A DNA stretch of 64,000 nucleotides from Actinoplanes auranticolor (GTDB lineage Bacteria; Actinomycetota; Actinomycetes; Mycobacteriales; Micromonosporaceae): positions 1 through 64,000 of the forward strand of contig NZ_BOQL01000052.1 of the NCBI RefSeq assembly GCF_018332655.1, in the 5' to 3' direction. Positions 34,190-44,400 of this stretch are shown one piece after another (the first letter of the stretch is position 1; the number at the start of each line of letters is the position of its first letter). The notes beneath the pieces are model-generated. The model ran no database searches. It saw only the letters and a program-made list of their open reading frames with translations, and was not told where the DNA came from. The position numbers were made by a program, and so were the translations under genes.

Positions 34190-35545
34190 TTAACCGGAGA
34201 CCTTTTCACTGACGGGAGCTTTCCCCTCAGTGCCGGCCGCAGGGTTGATCCCGGCCATCGCGAACGCGCCGCCGGAACCGGTCGTGGGCGAGAAGTCGTA
34301 CGCGCTCTCCGCGTGCTCGCCGACGTCGATGCCGGACACCTCGGTGTCGTTGTCGACCCGCAGGAGCTTGACGGCCTTGAGGATGAGCGCGAGCACGACC
34401 GCGATCACGAGGGAGTAGAGCGTCACGACCGCACTGCCGACGAACTGACGCCACAGCTGGTCGACGCCACCGCCGTAGAACAGGCTCTCGCGGGCGGCCA
34501 CGGCGTTGACCTGGCTGGTGGCGAAGAAGCCGATGGCCAGCGAACCGATCCAGCCACCGACGAAGTGCACCCCGACCACGTCGAGCGAGTCGTCGTAGCC
34601 GAGCTTGTACTTCAGGCCGACCGCCAGGGCACAGACGGCACCGGCGATGATGCCGAGCACGACCGCGGGCAGCGGGGCGATGAAGCCACAGGCCGGAGTG
34701 ATGGCGACCAGGCCGGCCACCGCGCCGGAGGAGGCACCGACCAGCGTCGGCTTACCGTCGCGGAGCCACTCCACGATGATCCAGCCGAGCACGGCGGCCG
34801 CCGTGGCGACCTGGGTGTTGACGAACGCGACCGCGGTGACGCTGTCGACGGTCAGCTCCGAGCCGGCGTTGAAGCCGAACCAGCCGAACCAGAGCAGGCC
34901 GGCGCCGAGCGCGACGAACGGCACGTTGTGCGGCTTCATGACCTCGCGGGGCCAGCCGATGCGCTTGCCGAGGACCAGGATCAGGCCGAGCGCCGCGGCA
35001 CCGGCGTTGATGTGCACCGCGGTGCCACCGGCGAAGTCGAGCGCGCCGAGCTTCGCACCGATCCAGCCGCCGCCCCACACCCAGTGCGCGACCGGGACGT
35101 AGACCAGGGTGAACCAGCCGAGGGCGAAGAGCACCCAGCCGCCGAACTTGAGCCGGTCCGAGACCGCGCCGCTGATCAGCGCGACGGTGATGACGGCGAA
35201 CATCATCTGGAAGACCATGAAGGCGTAGGTCGGGATGCCGGTGCCGGCGCCCGCGACCATCCACTCCTCGCCGATCCAGGTGGTGCCGGTGCCGAAGTAC
35301 TGGCTGAAGCTGCCGATGATGTTGTTGGCACCCGCGCTGTCGTTGGTGCCGAAAGCCAGGGTGAAGCCGTAGATGACCCACAGGACGGAGATGAGCCCGA
35401 TGCTCGAGAAGCTCATCATCATCATGTTCAGGGCGCCTTTGGACCGGTTGAGGCCACCGTAGAACAGCGCCAGGCCCGGAGTCATAAGCAGAACGAGCGC
35501 AGACGACAGGAGCAACCAGGCGGTATTGCCGGTGTTGATCTCCAC
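34190..35545 (-). CDS. amtB: Ammonium transporter AmtB
   Basis: A 451-residue Amt protein with eleven membrane helices. The signature DFAGGTAVHINAGAAALGL contains the first pore histidine, and VVGVHFVGGWIGSLAIG the second. WVIYGFTLAFG and FYGGLNRSK are also conserved. The C-terminal tail (about 50 residues) faces the cytosol and is where PII docks. GTG 35545 was chosen because GAGGAGG sits 5 bp upstream. Three GlnR-like boxes lie about 95-150 bp before this start, so induction in nitrogen limitation is expected. Confidence 0.96.
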   Translation of the reverse strand: MEINTGNTAWLLLSSALVLLMTPGLALFYGGLNRSKGALNMMMMSFSSIGLISVLWVIYGFTLAFGTNDSAGANNIIGSFSQYFGTGTTWIGEEWMVAGAGTGIPTYAFMVFQMMFAVITVALISGAVSDRLKFGGWVLFALGWFTLVYVPVAHWVWGGGWIGAKLGALDFAGGTAVHINAGAAALGLILVLGKRIGWPREVMKPHNVPFVALGAGLLWFGWFGFNAGSELTVDSVTAVAFVNTQVATAAAVLGWIIVEWLRDGKPTLVGASSGAVAGLVAITPACGFIAPLPAVVLGIIAGAVCALAVGLKYKLGYDDSLDVVGVHFVGGWIGSLAIGFFATSQVNAVAARESLFYGGGVDQLWRQFVGSAVVTLYSLVIAVVLALILKAVKLLRVDNDTEVSGIDVGEHAESAYDFSPTTGSGGAFAMAGINPAAGTEGKAPVSEKVSG

Positions 35546-35638
35546 GCTGCCTCCTCTCGGATAAAGGTGTCCTCCCACGCGGTCCAGAAGGCAGCGTCGC
35601 CCTGCTGGCCGGTTCGGGCGGAAGCCTTTCGCCCCGCT

Positions 35639-35698
35639 GTTTCGCGCATGGTGTACGCGCGGTTTCCGACGAGTGACGGCTTGTTTCGTACGTGTGAA
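35639..35698 (-). promoter_or_regulatory. Three GlnR-like boxes upstream of amtB
   Basis: Read on the minus strand the boxes are TTCAC-N6-GAAAC (35683-35698), GTCAC-N6-GAAAC (35662-35677) and a weaker ACACC-N6-GAAAC (35639-35654). The GAAAC halves are spaced 21 and 23 bp, about two helical turns. This fits the actinobacterial GlnR consensus GTNAC-N6-GAAAC, known to control amtB-glnK-glnD in Streptomyces. Confidence 0.75.
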
Positions 35699-35718
35699 GA
35701 AACTCTCACAGCCCCGGG

Positions 35719-36519
35719 TCAGCGGAGGGCGTACTCCAGGGTGTGCCGCTCGTAGTCGAGCAGCCGGAGGTCACGCATCGGCCGGCGCAGGTGGCCCTTG
35801 TGCACGATCCGCACGAAGGCCGGGTCACCGGCGGCGGCCATCCGGCGGATGCCCTCCACGTGGTCCACGATCCGCTTGCGGATGGTGCGGACCAGGCGGT
35901 GCCGGTCCCGCGGGATCAGCCCGTACGCGTCGGCGAACAACCGCAGCCGGCGTGGCCTGTTCGGCCTCTTCCAGCCCAGCGTGTAGGAGTCCCGGTCGCT
36001 GAACAGCGGCACCCAGGTCCAGGCCGCGTACGCGACGTCGTAGATCCGGGCGCCGGGCGAGGCCAGGTCGAAGTCGATCAGGGCCAGCGTGCCGTCCGGG
36101 CGCCAGACCACGTTGTGCGGGGCGGCGTCGTGGTGGCAGATCACCTCGGTGTCCGGCGGCGGCGGGCCGAACGAGCGCCAGACCGCGCCGGGCGGGGGCT
36201 GGAAGCCGTACTGCGCGTCGTGGAACATGCGCAGCATCGTGGCCACCGTGACCAGCGCTTCCTCGGTCGTCCAGTGCGGGGCCAGCGGGTACTCGCCGCA
36301 CTCGCCGTCGAGGTACGACAGGACCTCGCGGCCGCGGTCGTCCATGCCCAGGGCGTGCGGCGACCCGGTGAAGCCGACCCGTTGCAGGTGGTTCAGCAGC
36401 GAGTGCACGGCCGGGGTCCACGGCCCGGCGTTCCGGCGGACCGTGTCGCCCACCTTCGAGACCGTGCTGACGTTGCCGCCGTGGAGCGGGATCTCGCGAA
36501 GGTCGCGTTCCTGCGTCAC
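35719..36519 (-). CDS. Aminoglycoside phosphotransferase (APH)-family kinase
   Basis: A 266-residue protein with the APH/choline-kinase fold. The catalytic loop is VICHHDAAPHNVVW, with the usual HxD and N, followed by the metal-binding aspartate in ALIDFDLASPG. The N-terminal lobe carries VSKVGDTVRRNAGPW. Such proteins phosphorylate antibiotics, choline, homoserine or other small molecules, and many actinobacterial paralogues have unknown targets. No resistance genes are nearby. The gene lies immediately upstream of the GlnR boxes, but its own start is 820 bp from them. Confidence 0.85.
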   Translation of the reverse strand: MTQERDLREIPLHGGNVSTVSKVGDTVRRNAGPWTPAVHSLLNHLQRVGFTGSPHALGMDDRGREVLSYLDGECGEYPLAPHWTTEEALVTVATMLRMFHDAQYGFQPPPGAVWRSFGPPPPDTEVICHHDAAPHNVVWRPDGTLALIDFDLASPGARIYDVAYAAWTWVPLFSDRDSYTLGWKRPNRPRRLRLFADAYGLIPRDRHRLVRTIRKRIVDHVEGIRRMAAAGDPAFVRIVHKGHLRRPMRDLRLLDYERHTLEYALR

Positions 36520-36570
36520 CCACGACCTCCCCTAGAAGTGCCCCGCGGTACGGGCCTGCCGCCCCCGAGA

Positions 36571-37722
36571 CTACGCGTCGGTGCCAAGCAGGGCCTCGAC
36601 GAAGGCGGCGGGTTCGAACGGCGCCAGGTCGTCCGGGCCCTCGCCCAGACCGACCAGCTTGACCGGAATTCCCAGCTTGTTCTGCACGGCGATGACGATG
36701 CCGCCCTTGGCCGTGCCGTCCAGCTTGGTGAGCACGACGCCCGTGACGTCCACCACGTCGGTGAAGACCCGGGCCTGCTCGAGGCCGTTCTGACCGGTGG
36801 TGGCGTCCAGGATGAGCAGCGTCTCGTCGACCGGCCCGTGCTTCTCCACGACCCGCTTGACCTTGCCCAGCTCGTCCATCAGGCCGACCTTGTTCTGCAG
36901 CCGGCCGGCGGTGTCGATCAGCACGGTGTCGATCCCGGTGTCGATGCCGCGCTTGACCGCGTCGAACGCCACGCTGGCCGGGTCGCCGCCCTCGGGGCCG
37001 CGGACCGTCTCGGCGCCGACCCGCTCACCCCAGGTGGCGAGCTGCTCGGCGGCCGCGGCGCGGAAGGTGTCGGCCGCGCCGAGCAGCACCGTACGGCCGT
37101 CGGCGATCAGCACCCGGGCGACCTTGCCGCAGGTGGTGGTCTTGCCGGCGCCGTTGACCCCGACCACCAGCACGACCGCGGGCCGGCCGTCGTGCGGCGC
37201 GGTGCGCAGGCTGCGGTCCATGCCCGGCTCGAGGGCGGCGGTGAGCTCCTCGGCGAGCTGCTGGCGGACCTCGGCCACGGTCCGGGTGCCCAGCACCCGG
37301 ACCCGCTCGCGCAACCGCTCGACCAGCGCCTGGGTGGCCTCGACGCCGACGTCGGCGGAGATCAGGCTGTCCTCGATCTCCTCCCAGGCGTCCTCGTCGA
37401 GGTGGTCGCGGGAGAGCACACTGAGCAGGCCCTTGCCGAAGACGCTCTGCGAGCGGCTGAGCCGGGCCCGCAGCCGCACCAGGCGGCCGGCGGTCGGCTC
37501 CGGCTTCTCGATCGTCGGTGCCTGCACCAGCGGCGGCAGCTCGTCCGGCAGCGGCGGGAGCGTCGGCTCCTCCACCGGTGCTGTCGGCGGGCGCTCGAGC
37601 GTGGTGGTGGCGGAGCCACCGGTCGGCGGCAACTCGCGCCTGCGGCGCCGGGGCACGACCAGACCGATGGCCCCGACCACCAGCACCGCCAGCAGGATGA
37701 GGGAGGCGACCACGTATTCCAT
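36571..37722 (-). CDS. ftsY: SRP receptor FtsY
   Basis: A 383-residue FtsY. An N-terminal transmembrane helix (VVASLILLAVLVVGAIGLVV) anchors it, as is usual in actinobacteria, followed by a Pro-rich linker. The NG domain has the P-loop VVGVNGAGKTTTCGKVARV, DTFRAAAAEQL, IDTAGRLQNK and TKLDGTAKGG. It pairs with Ffh to hand nascent membrane proteins to the translocon. ATG 37722 was chosen at the natural membrane-anchor start; the long open frame beyond it is antisense to the phosphatase gene. Confidence 0.96.
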   Translation of the reverse strand: MEYVVASLILLAVLVVGAIGLVVPRRRRRELPPTGGSATTTLERPPTAPVEEPTLPPLPDELPPLVQAPTIEKPEPTAGRLVRLRARLSRSQSVFGKGLLSVLSRDHLDEDAWEEIEDSLISADVGVEATQALVERLRERVRVLGTRTVAEVRQQLAEELTAALEPGMDRSLRTAPHDGRPAVVLVVGVNGAGKTTTCGKVARVLIADGRTVLLGAADTFRAAAAEQLATWGERVGAETVRGPEGGDPASVAFDAVKRGIDTGIDTVLIDTAGRLQNKVGLMDELGKVKRVVEKHGPVDETLLILDATTGQNGLEQARVFTDVVDVTGVVLTKLDGTAKGGIVIAVQNKLGIPVKLVGLGEGPDDLAPFEPAAFVEALLGTDA

Positions 37723-37852
37723 TCCGAAATCCTGACAGATGTCCCCGGGGCCCGTGGCGCCACCCGTCCGTGTCCCCCGCCACGCCCGGTGACCTCCCGC
37801 TGTCCGAACGCACGCTGGCGGAAGTCCGGACCACTCGGGGAGGATGGTCAGC

Positions 37853-37879
37853 ATGTCGCGCCACCCGGTGAACCGTTGA
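37853..37879 (+). other. Possible 8-codon leader ORF overlapping the phosphatase start
   Basis: ATG 37853 opens a short frame (MSRHPVNR) preceded by a strong GGGGAGGA site. Its TGA overlaps the TTG start of the phosphatase gene by two bases (TTGA). A start three codons earlier at 37844 is also in frame. It could couple translation to the weak TTG, or mark a start misread by a frameshift. Confidence 0.35.
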
Positions 37880-39600
37880 CCGCCCATCTGCTGATCGGCC
37901 CTGTGCTGCGCCGCGTGGTGGGCGACCAGGCCACGATCTGGGTCGAGACCACCGCGCCGGCCGAGGTACGCGTCGAGGTCGCCACCGGCGGCACCGGCGC
38001 CGCCGGCACCTTCTCCTGTTACGGCCACCACTACGCGATCGTGATCGTGGAAGGGCTGGCCCCGGGCACCGCCGGCGAATACGAGGTGTGGCTCGACGAC
38101 CGGCAGGTGTGGCCGCAGCCGGAGTCGCCGTATCCGCCGAGCATGATCGTGACCCGCGAGGCCGAGGACGCCGCTCAGCCGGTGAGCATGATCTTCGGCT
38201 CCTGCCGCGAGGCCACCCAGCACGCCACCGGGCGCAAGCTGCCGCCGGACGCGCTGGACGCGTACGCCCGGCGGTTGATGACCGACCCCCGCTCGCCGGA
38301 GCTGCGCGCCGACCTGGTCGTGCTGCTCGGGGATCAGGTCTACGCCGACAAGACCTCGGCCAAGGTGCGCCGCTTCCTGCGGCGGCGCCGGTCGGCCGGG
38401 CACCACGGCCCGGCCGACGAGGTGGTCTCCTTCGACGAGTACACCAAGCTCTACCTGGAGTCCTGGCGGGATCCGGAGGTGCGCTGGCTGCTGGCCACCG
38501 TGCCGTGCGTGATGATCTTCGACGACCACGAGGTCATCGACGACTGGAACACGTCGGCCGCCTGGCGCGCGGACATGTCCTCGCAGCAGTGGTGGTCCGA
38601 GCGGATCGCCAGCGGGCTGGCCTCCTACTGGATCTATCAGCACCTGGGCAACATGAGCCCGGACGAGCTGCGCGCCGACCCGCTGCTGGCCAAGATCACT
38701 TCGGTCGAGGACGCCACGTCGCTGCTGCACGACTTCGGCCTCTCGGTCGACAAGCCGTCCTCGGCGGAGAACACCGACCGGCCGTACCAGTGGAGCTTCG
38801 CCCTGGACATCGGCCGGACCCGGCTGATCATGCTGGACAACCGCTGCAACCGGGTGCTCACCCCGGGCCGGCGCGAGATGCTGCCGGCGGCCGAGTGGGG
38901 CTGGTTCGTCGACCAGGCCCACGGCGACTACGACCACCTCGTGGTCGGCTCCTCCCTGCCCTGGCTGATGCCACCGGCGATCCACCACCTGGAAGCCTGG
39001 AACGAGCGGCTCGCCGACTCCTCCGGGGCCCGGCGCGCGGCCCTCGCGGAGCGGGTACGCCGGGCCTTCGACCTGGAGCACTGGGCGGCGTTCACCCGCT
39101 CGTTCAACGCGCTGACCGAGCTGTTCCGGCGCCTCGGCGAGGGCGGGCCGGACGCACCGGGCCACCGCGTCGGAGCCGGCGGGGCGTACGCGGCACCCGC
39201 CTCGATCAGCGTGCTCTCCGGCGACGTGCACCACTCCTACGTCGCCCGCGCCGACCTCGGACCGGCCGTGACGACGCCCGTGCACCAGCTCACCTGCTCC
39301 CCGATCCACAACCAGGTGCCGGCGGTCATGCGGCCGTTGATGCGGTTCAGCTGGTCGAGGCTGGCCGCGAAGGGGGTCCGCGGGGTCGCGCGCAGCGCCG
39401 GGGTGCAGCGTCCGTCGGTGCGCTGGCGGAGGCTGGCCGGGCCGTACTTCGGCAACGCGGTGAGCACGCTGCGGCACGTCGGCGCCCGGGCCGACGTACG
39501 GGTCGAAGGAACAACCAGGGACGGCGAGCTGCACACGGTGGCGGATGTCCAGCTGCACCATGCGCTCCGGCACGACCCGGTGCAGTCGGAACTGTCGTAG
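37876..39600 (+). CDS. PhoD-like alkaline phosphatase/phosphodiesterase
   Basis: A 574-residue metallophosphatase of the PhoD type. It starts with a fibronectin-like sandwich (VVGDQATIWVETTAPAEVRV). The catalytic domain has IFGSCREA, LLGDQVYAD, MIFDDHEVIDDW and VLSGDVHHSYVARA, which supply the metal ligands. There is no signal peptide at this start, unlike classical secreted PhoD, so it may be cytosolic. TTG 37876 was chosen because homology-like sequence begins there (LLIGPVLRRV); it is a weak start. It diverges from ftsY with 153 bp between. Confidence 0.82.
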   Translation: MTAHLLIGPVLRRVVGDQATIWVETTAPAEVRVEVATGGTGAAGTFSCYGHHYAIVIVEGLAPGTAGEYEVWLDDRQVWPQPESPYPPSMIVTREAEDAAQPVSMIFGSCREATQHATGRKLPPDALDAYARRLMTDPRSPELRADLVVLLGDQVYADKTSAKVRRFLRRRRSAGHHGPADEVVSFDEYTKLYLESWRDPEVRWLLATVPCVMIFDDHEVIDDWNTSAAWRADMSSQQWWSERIASGLASYWIYQHLGNMSPDELRADPLLAKITSVEDATSLLHDFGLSVDKPSSAENTDRPYQWSFALDIGRTRLIMLDNRCNRVLTPGRREMLPAAEWGWFVDQAHGDYDHLVVGSSLPWLMPPAIHHLEAWNERLADSSGARRAALAERVRRAFDLEHWAAFTRSFNALTELFRRLGEGGPDAPGHRVGAGGAYAAPASISVLSGDVHHSYVARADLGPAVTTPVHQLTCSPIHNQVPAVMRPLMRFSWSRLAAKGVRGVARSAGVQRPSVRWRRLAGPYFGNAVSTLRHVGARADVRVEGTTRDGELHTVADVQLHHALRHDPVQSELS

Positions 39601-39620
39601 GGATGGTCCAGGATGTGATC

Positions 39621-40142
39621 GTGACTTCCTGGACCGCGCCCACCGCGCATCGTGTCAAAGAGCCCTTCACCGGGGACGAGCGAGCCATGCTGGAGGGCTG
39701 GCTCGACCTGCACCGGCAGACCCTGCTCACCAAGTGCGCCGGGCTGACGGCCGAGCAGCTCAAGCTGCGTTCCGTCGAGCCGTCGGGCCTGTCACTGCTG
39801 GGCTTGCTCCGGCACCTGGCCGAGGTGGAACGCGGCTGGTTCCGGATCCACGCGGCCGGCGAGCAGCTGCCCGCCATCTACTGCTCGGACGACAACGAGG
39901 ACGGCGACTTCGACGACGTGGAGCAGGCTGACGCGGCGGCCGACCACGCCACGCTCCTCGCCGAGATCGAGGCGGCCCGGGCGGCGGTCGCCGGCCTGCC
40001 GCTGGAGCACGAGTTCTCCACCGAGCGGCGCCCGGTGGTCAGTCTCCGCTGGGTCTATCTGCACATGATCGAGGAGTACGCCCGCCACAACGGCCACGCC
40101 GACCTGCTCCGCGAACGCATCGACGGTGTCACCGGCGACTGA
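39621..40142 (+). CDS. DinB-family (DUF664) protein
   Basis: A 173-residue four-helix protein of the DinB/mycothiol-transferase superfamily. The metal-binding histidines are in LLRHLAEVERGWF and EEYARHNGHADLLRE, the pattern typical of the actinobacterial DUF664 branch. Some relatives use mycothiol or bacillithiol as a thiol donor. GTG 39621, with AGGA 7 bp upstream, was chosen; ATG 39603 in the same frame is possible but has no spaced ribosome site. It follows the phosphatase by 20 bp. Confidence 0.82.
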   Translation: MTSWTAPTAHRVKEPFTGDERAMLEGWLDLHRQTLLTKCAGLTAEQLKLRSVEPSGLSLLGLLRHLAEVERGWFRIHAAGEQLPAIYCSDDNEDGDFDDVEQADAAADHATLLAEIEAARAAVAGLPLEHEFSTERRPVVSLRWVYLHMIEEYARHNGHADLLRERIDGVTGD

Positions 40143-40148
40143 GCCGGC

Positions 40149-40799
40149 TCAGTGGCCCTTCGGCAGCGCGGCGGCACCCTGGTCCTGCAGCGAGAAGGTC
40201 GTCTCCATCGGGCTGGCGCCGCGCTTCTCGGCGACCAGGCCGGCCCCGCCCAGCGGATGCCACTGCAGGAAGACATCCCCGTTGCGCACGGCGTAGGTGC
40301 TGCGGCCCTCGTCATCCTCGCCGGCCGGCTCGAAGGTGAACAGCTGCGCCGGCTCGCCCGCGTCGCACGCCGCCGTGACCACGGTCAGCGGCTCCGTCCC
40401 CGTCCCGCTGAGCTGGAGGCAGAAGGGCTCGCCGCCGGCCCGCAGCGTGCCGGTCTTGATGAGGCGTTCCTTCGCGCCACGGCCCTTGGGCACGGGCACG
40501 AAGAGTGCCCGCTCGGCGTAGTCGTCGATCACCTGGACCCGGCCGGCGACGGTCACCGCCAGCGCCGAGCCCGGCAGCTCGTTGTCGTCGAGGCGCGGCA
40601 GGAACAAGACCTGCCGCTTGCCGTCCAGCGCACCCGCCGGCGCCGGCGCGCTGCCGAGACCCGAGCTGGCGCTCGGCTGCGCGGAAGCAGCGGCGCGCGA
40701 CGCGACAGGCGCCTCGGTCGCCGCCGGGGTGCCGCCGTCCGCGGAGCAGCCCTGCAGGGCGAGCACGAGAACAACCGCCCCGGGCAGAGTCTTACGCAT
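40149..40799 (-). CDS. Putative lipoprotein of unknown function
   Basis: A 216-residue protein. The N-terminus MRKTLPGAVVLVLALQGC is a lipoprotein signal with Cys18 as the lipidated residue. A Ser/Ala/Pro-rich linker follows to about residue 60. The folded part has strands such as RQVLFLPRLDDNELPGSALA and two cysteines (FCLQLSGTG, TAACDAGEP). The phrases FCLQL and DVFLQWHPLGG recall ricin-type beta-trefoil repeats, but this is not secure. ATG 40799 follows GAGAGG. It converges on the DinB gene. Confidence 0.68.
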   Translation of the reverse strand: MRKTLPGAVVLVLALQGCSADGGTPAATEAPVASRAAASAQPSASSGLGSAPAPAGALDGKRQVLFLPRLDDNELPGSALAVTVAGRVQVIDDYAERALFVPVPKGRGAKERLIKTGTLRAGGEPFCLQLSGTGTEPLTVVTAACDAGEPAQLFTFEPAGEDDEGRSTYAVRNGDVFLQWHPLGGAGLVAEKRGASPMETTFSLQDQGAAALPKGH

Positions 40800-40860
40800 C
40801 GACATCCTCTCAGCCGCGGCCAGCCTACGTCGCCGCCGGAAGATCAGCCGGGTACGGCGA

Positions 40861-41478
40861 TCAGGCCGGGAGGGCGAGCGCCTTGCGCAGATAGGGGATG
40901 TTCTGCGGACCGGTCCAGCGCAGCGCGGGCATCTTGGCCACGCGGGCGCCGCGCACGGCACGGTCGTCGTCGTCCACGAACAGGACCCAGGGCGGTTCGA
41001 CGTCCAGGGCCGCGCAGGCCCGGGTGAAGAATTCCGGGGCCGGCTTGTGCACCTTCAGCTCCCAGGAGCTGACCACGGTGTCGAACTCGTCCGCCAGGCC
41101 GAGCTCGGTCAGGTCGCCGCGGAGCAGGTCGGTCGCGTTCGTCGCCAGGCCCACCGGACGTCCCGCCGCACGCACCTCGCGGACGAAGGCGAGCACCTCT
41201 TCGTCGATCGTGCCCCGGTGCTCCTGCCACCGGGCGACCGCCGCCTTGGCGTCGGCCTCCGGCAACGGCAGGCGCATCGCCACCAGCCGCATCCACTCGG
41301 CGTCCGTGATCTCGCCGGCCACCGCGGGCCGCAGCAGCTCCCAGGACATCGCCGTCTCGATCAGGGTGCCCGGCGCCAGCCCGTACGACTCCTCCACCGC
41401 CGCCGGCACCGCGGGATCCCAGCGGCGCAGGACGCCGTCCAGGTCGATGAGCATGGCCTGGGCGGGTTGGCGGAGCAT
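40861..41478 (-). CDS. HAD-superfamily hydrolase
   Basis: A 205-residue HAD protein. Motif I is MLIDLDGVL, motif II is in VGLATNATD, the lysine of motif III in LKVHKPAPEFF, and motif IV is WVLFVDDDD. The cap region is a small four-helix insert typical of subfamily IA. Such enzymes remove phosphate from sugars or other small molecules. It lies 6 bp after smc on the same strand and is probably translated from the same transcript. Confidence 0.9.
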   Translation of the reverse strand: MLRQPAQAMLIDLDGVLRRWDPAVPAAVEESYGLAPGTLIETAMSWELLRPAVAGEITDAEWMRLVAMRLPLPEADAKAAVARWQEHRGTIDEEVLAFVREVRAAGRPVGLATNATDLLRGDLTELGLADEFDTVVSSWELKVHKPAPEFFTRACAALDVEPPWVLFVDDDDRAVRGARVAKMPALRWTGPQNIPYLRKALALPA

Positions 41479-41484
41479 GTGGGG

Positions 41485-44400
41485 TCAATCCTCCGGTTCT
41501 CGGTTCAGCCGCTGGCTGATGACCTGGGTGACGCCGGCACGCATCGTGACGCCGTAGAGGGCGTCGGCGACCTCCATCGTGCGCTTCTGGTGCGTGATGA
41601 TGAGCAGCTGGCTCTTCTCCCGCAGTTGCTGGAAGAGCGTAATCAACCGGCCCAGGTTGACGTCGTCGAGGGCCGCCTCGACCTCGTCCATGATGTAGAA
41701 GGGGCTGGGGCGGGCGCGGAAGATCGCGCACAACATGGCCACCGCGGTCAGCGAGCGCTCGCCACCGGACAGCAGCGACAGCCGCTTGATCTTCTTGCCC
41801 GGCGGGCGGGCCTCGACCTCGACACCGGTGGTGAGCATGTCCTCGGGGTCGGTGAGCACCAGCCGGCCCTCGCCGCCCGGGAAGAGCACCTGGAACACGG
41901 CCTGGAACTCGCGCGCGGTGTCCTCGAACGCGGAGGTGAAGACCTCGAGGATCCGGTCGTCGACGTCCTTGACCACGGTGAGCAGGTCCTTGCGGGTGGC
42001 CTTGAGGTCCTCGAGCTGGTCGGAGAGGAACTTGAAGCGCTCCTCCAGTGCGGCGAACTCCTCCAGGGCCAGCGGGTTGACCTTGCCCAGCAGCGCCAGG
42101 TCGCGTTCGGCCTTGTTGGCCCGCTTCTCCTGGGTGGGCCGGTGGAACGGCACCGGCTCGGGGGGCTCCTTGCCGTCCTTCTCGGCCTGCGCGGCCTCGG
42201 CCTGGGTGGGCGGGACGAGCTGGTCGGGGCCGTACTCGGCGACCAGGGTGTCGACGTCGAGGGAGAAGTCCTCGGCCGCCTTGGCCTCGAGCTGCTCGAT
42301 GCGCAGCCGCTGCTCGGCCCGGGCCACCTCGTCGCGGTGCACCTCGTTGGTGAGCCGTTCCAGCTCCGCGACCAGGCGCTTGGCGGTGGCGCGGACCTCC
42401 TGGAGCTCGGCCTCGCGGGCGGTGCGCGCGCGGGCCAGCGCGTCGCGCGCCTCCACCGCCGTGGCCAGGGAGACCGCGACCCGCGACATGGCGGCGGCCG
42501 CGCCCAGGGCGACGGCCTTGGCGATCTCCGCACCGCGCGCCCGGGCGGCCCGGCGGGCGGCCGCGCGCTCGCGGGCCTGGCGTTCCTGGGTGGCCTGGCG
42601 CAGCAGCGAGTCGGCCCGGCCGGCGATCGAGGAGACCCGCTCCTCGGCCGTACGGACGGCGAGCCGGACCTCCATCTCGTTCTGCCGGGCCTGCGGCACC
42701 AGCGCCGAGAGCGTGTCGCGTTCCTCGGTGGAGGGTTCCTCGTCGATCGGGGTGGCCTCGGCCAGCCGCAGCCGCTCCTCCAGCTCGGCCAGCCCGGCCA
42801 GGTCCCGGTCGCGGTTGGCCTCGGCCTTCTGCCGGGAGGCGCCCAGGCGCTCCGACTCGGCCTTGGCGGACCGGGCGGCGGCACCGAGCTCGGCGAGCCG
42901 GCGGGCGGCGGCGTTGCGTTCACCCTCGGCGGCCCGCTTGGCGGCGGCCGCGACGGCGACCGCCTCCTTGAGCTCCGCGACCTCGGCGCGGGCGTCGTCG
43001 AGCTGACCTTTCAGGACGCCGATGGACTCCTCGGCGGTCTCCCGGTTGGCCCGGGCCTCGTCCACCGCGGCCTGGACCTCGATGTAGCTGGTGGCCTTGC
43101 CGGAACCGCCGGCGGCCGCGTGCGCACCCAGCACGTCGCCGTCGGGGGTGACCGCGCGCAGCTCGGCGTTCTGTCCGACCAGGCGGGTCGCGGCGGCCAG
43201 GTCGGGGACCAGGACGACGTCGCGCAGCGCCCTGTTCAGCGCCGGGCGGATGGTGTCCGGGCAGTCGATGACGTCGGGCGCCCAGGCGGCACCCTCCGGC
43301 AGGGCCGGGCGCAGACTGTCGAGCGGGCCCTGCATGCCGGGCGCGGCCGGACCGGCGACCACGAGCGCGGCCCGGCCGGCGTCCGCGATCTTCAGGGTGC
43401 GCATGGCCTCGACGGCCTCGTCGATGCCGGTGAGGGCGACCGCGTCGGCGAGCACGCCCAGGGCCGCCGCGAGCGCGGCCTCGTGGCCGGGCCGGACGGT
43501 GAGCATCGAGGCGAGGCTGCCGAGCAGGCCGGGGATCTGGTCGGCCTTGCCGAGCAGCGCGCCGGCGCCGTCCTTGCGGCGCAGGCCCAGGGCGAGCGCC
43601 TCCTCGCGGGCCTTCCAGCTCGCGGCGTCCTTCTCGGCCGCCCGCTCGGCGTCGGAGAGCTCCTTGACCACCGCGGCCGCGCGGTCGTGCGCGGCGACGG
43701 CCTCGGCGTGCCGCTCGTCGAGCTCGGCGTTGTCCCGATCGGCCTCGGTGGACTCCGCGGACACCGCGTCCACCTCGGCCTGGGCGGCCTCGGCCCGCAT
43801 GAGGGCGTCGTTGTGCGCGACCGCGAGCCGCTCGATCTCCTCGGCGGCACTTCCGGTACGGGCCCGGGCCGCGTTCACGTTGCCGGTGAGCTTGGCGAGT
43901 CCCTCGCGGCGGTCGGCGATCGCCTTGGCGGCCGCCCGCAACGCGCCCTCGGCCTGCAGCAGCTGCCGTTCCAGCTCCTGGCGGTGCTCGACCGCCTCGG
44001 CCAGCCGCATCTGGTCCTCGGTGAGGGCCTCGCGCAGCTCCTCCTCCTGCTCGCGGACCCGCTCCGCCTCGGCCTCGAGCTGGTCCGGGTCGCGGCCCGT
44101 ACGCTCGTCGTCCGGCGCCGCGGCGAGATGCCGCAGCCGCTCGGAGGCCAGCTGCTCGGTGGAGCGGAAGCGTTCCTGCAGCGCGGAGAGCTTGTACCAG
44201 GTGTCCTGGGCGGCGGCGAGCAGCGGCGCGTCCTCGGCGTGCGCTGCCTCCAGGTCGGCCAGCCAGCGCTGGACCTCGCGGTTCTCCTCCTCGACCTGCT
44301 GGCGGCGCTCGCGCATCGCCGACTCGTCGGCGATCTCCTTGTCCAGCGTGGTGCGCAGCGTGTGCAGGTCGTCGGCGAGCAGCCGCAGCCGGGCGTCGCG

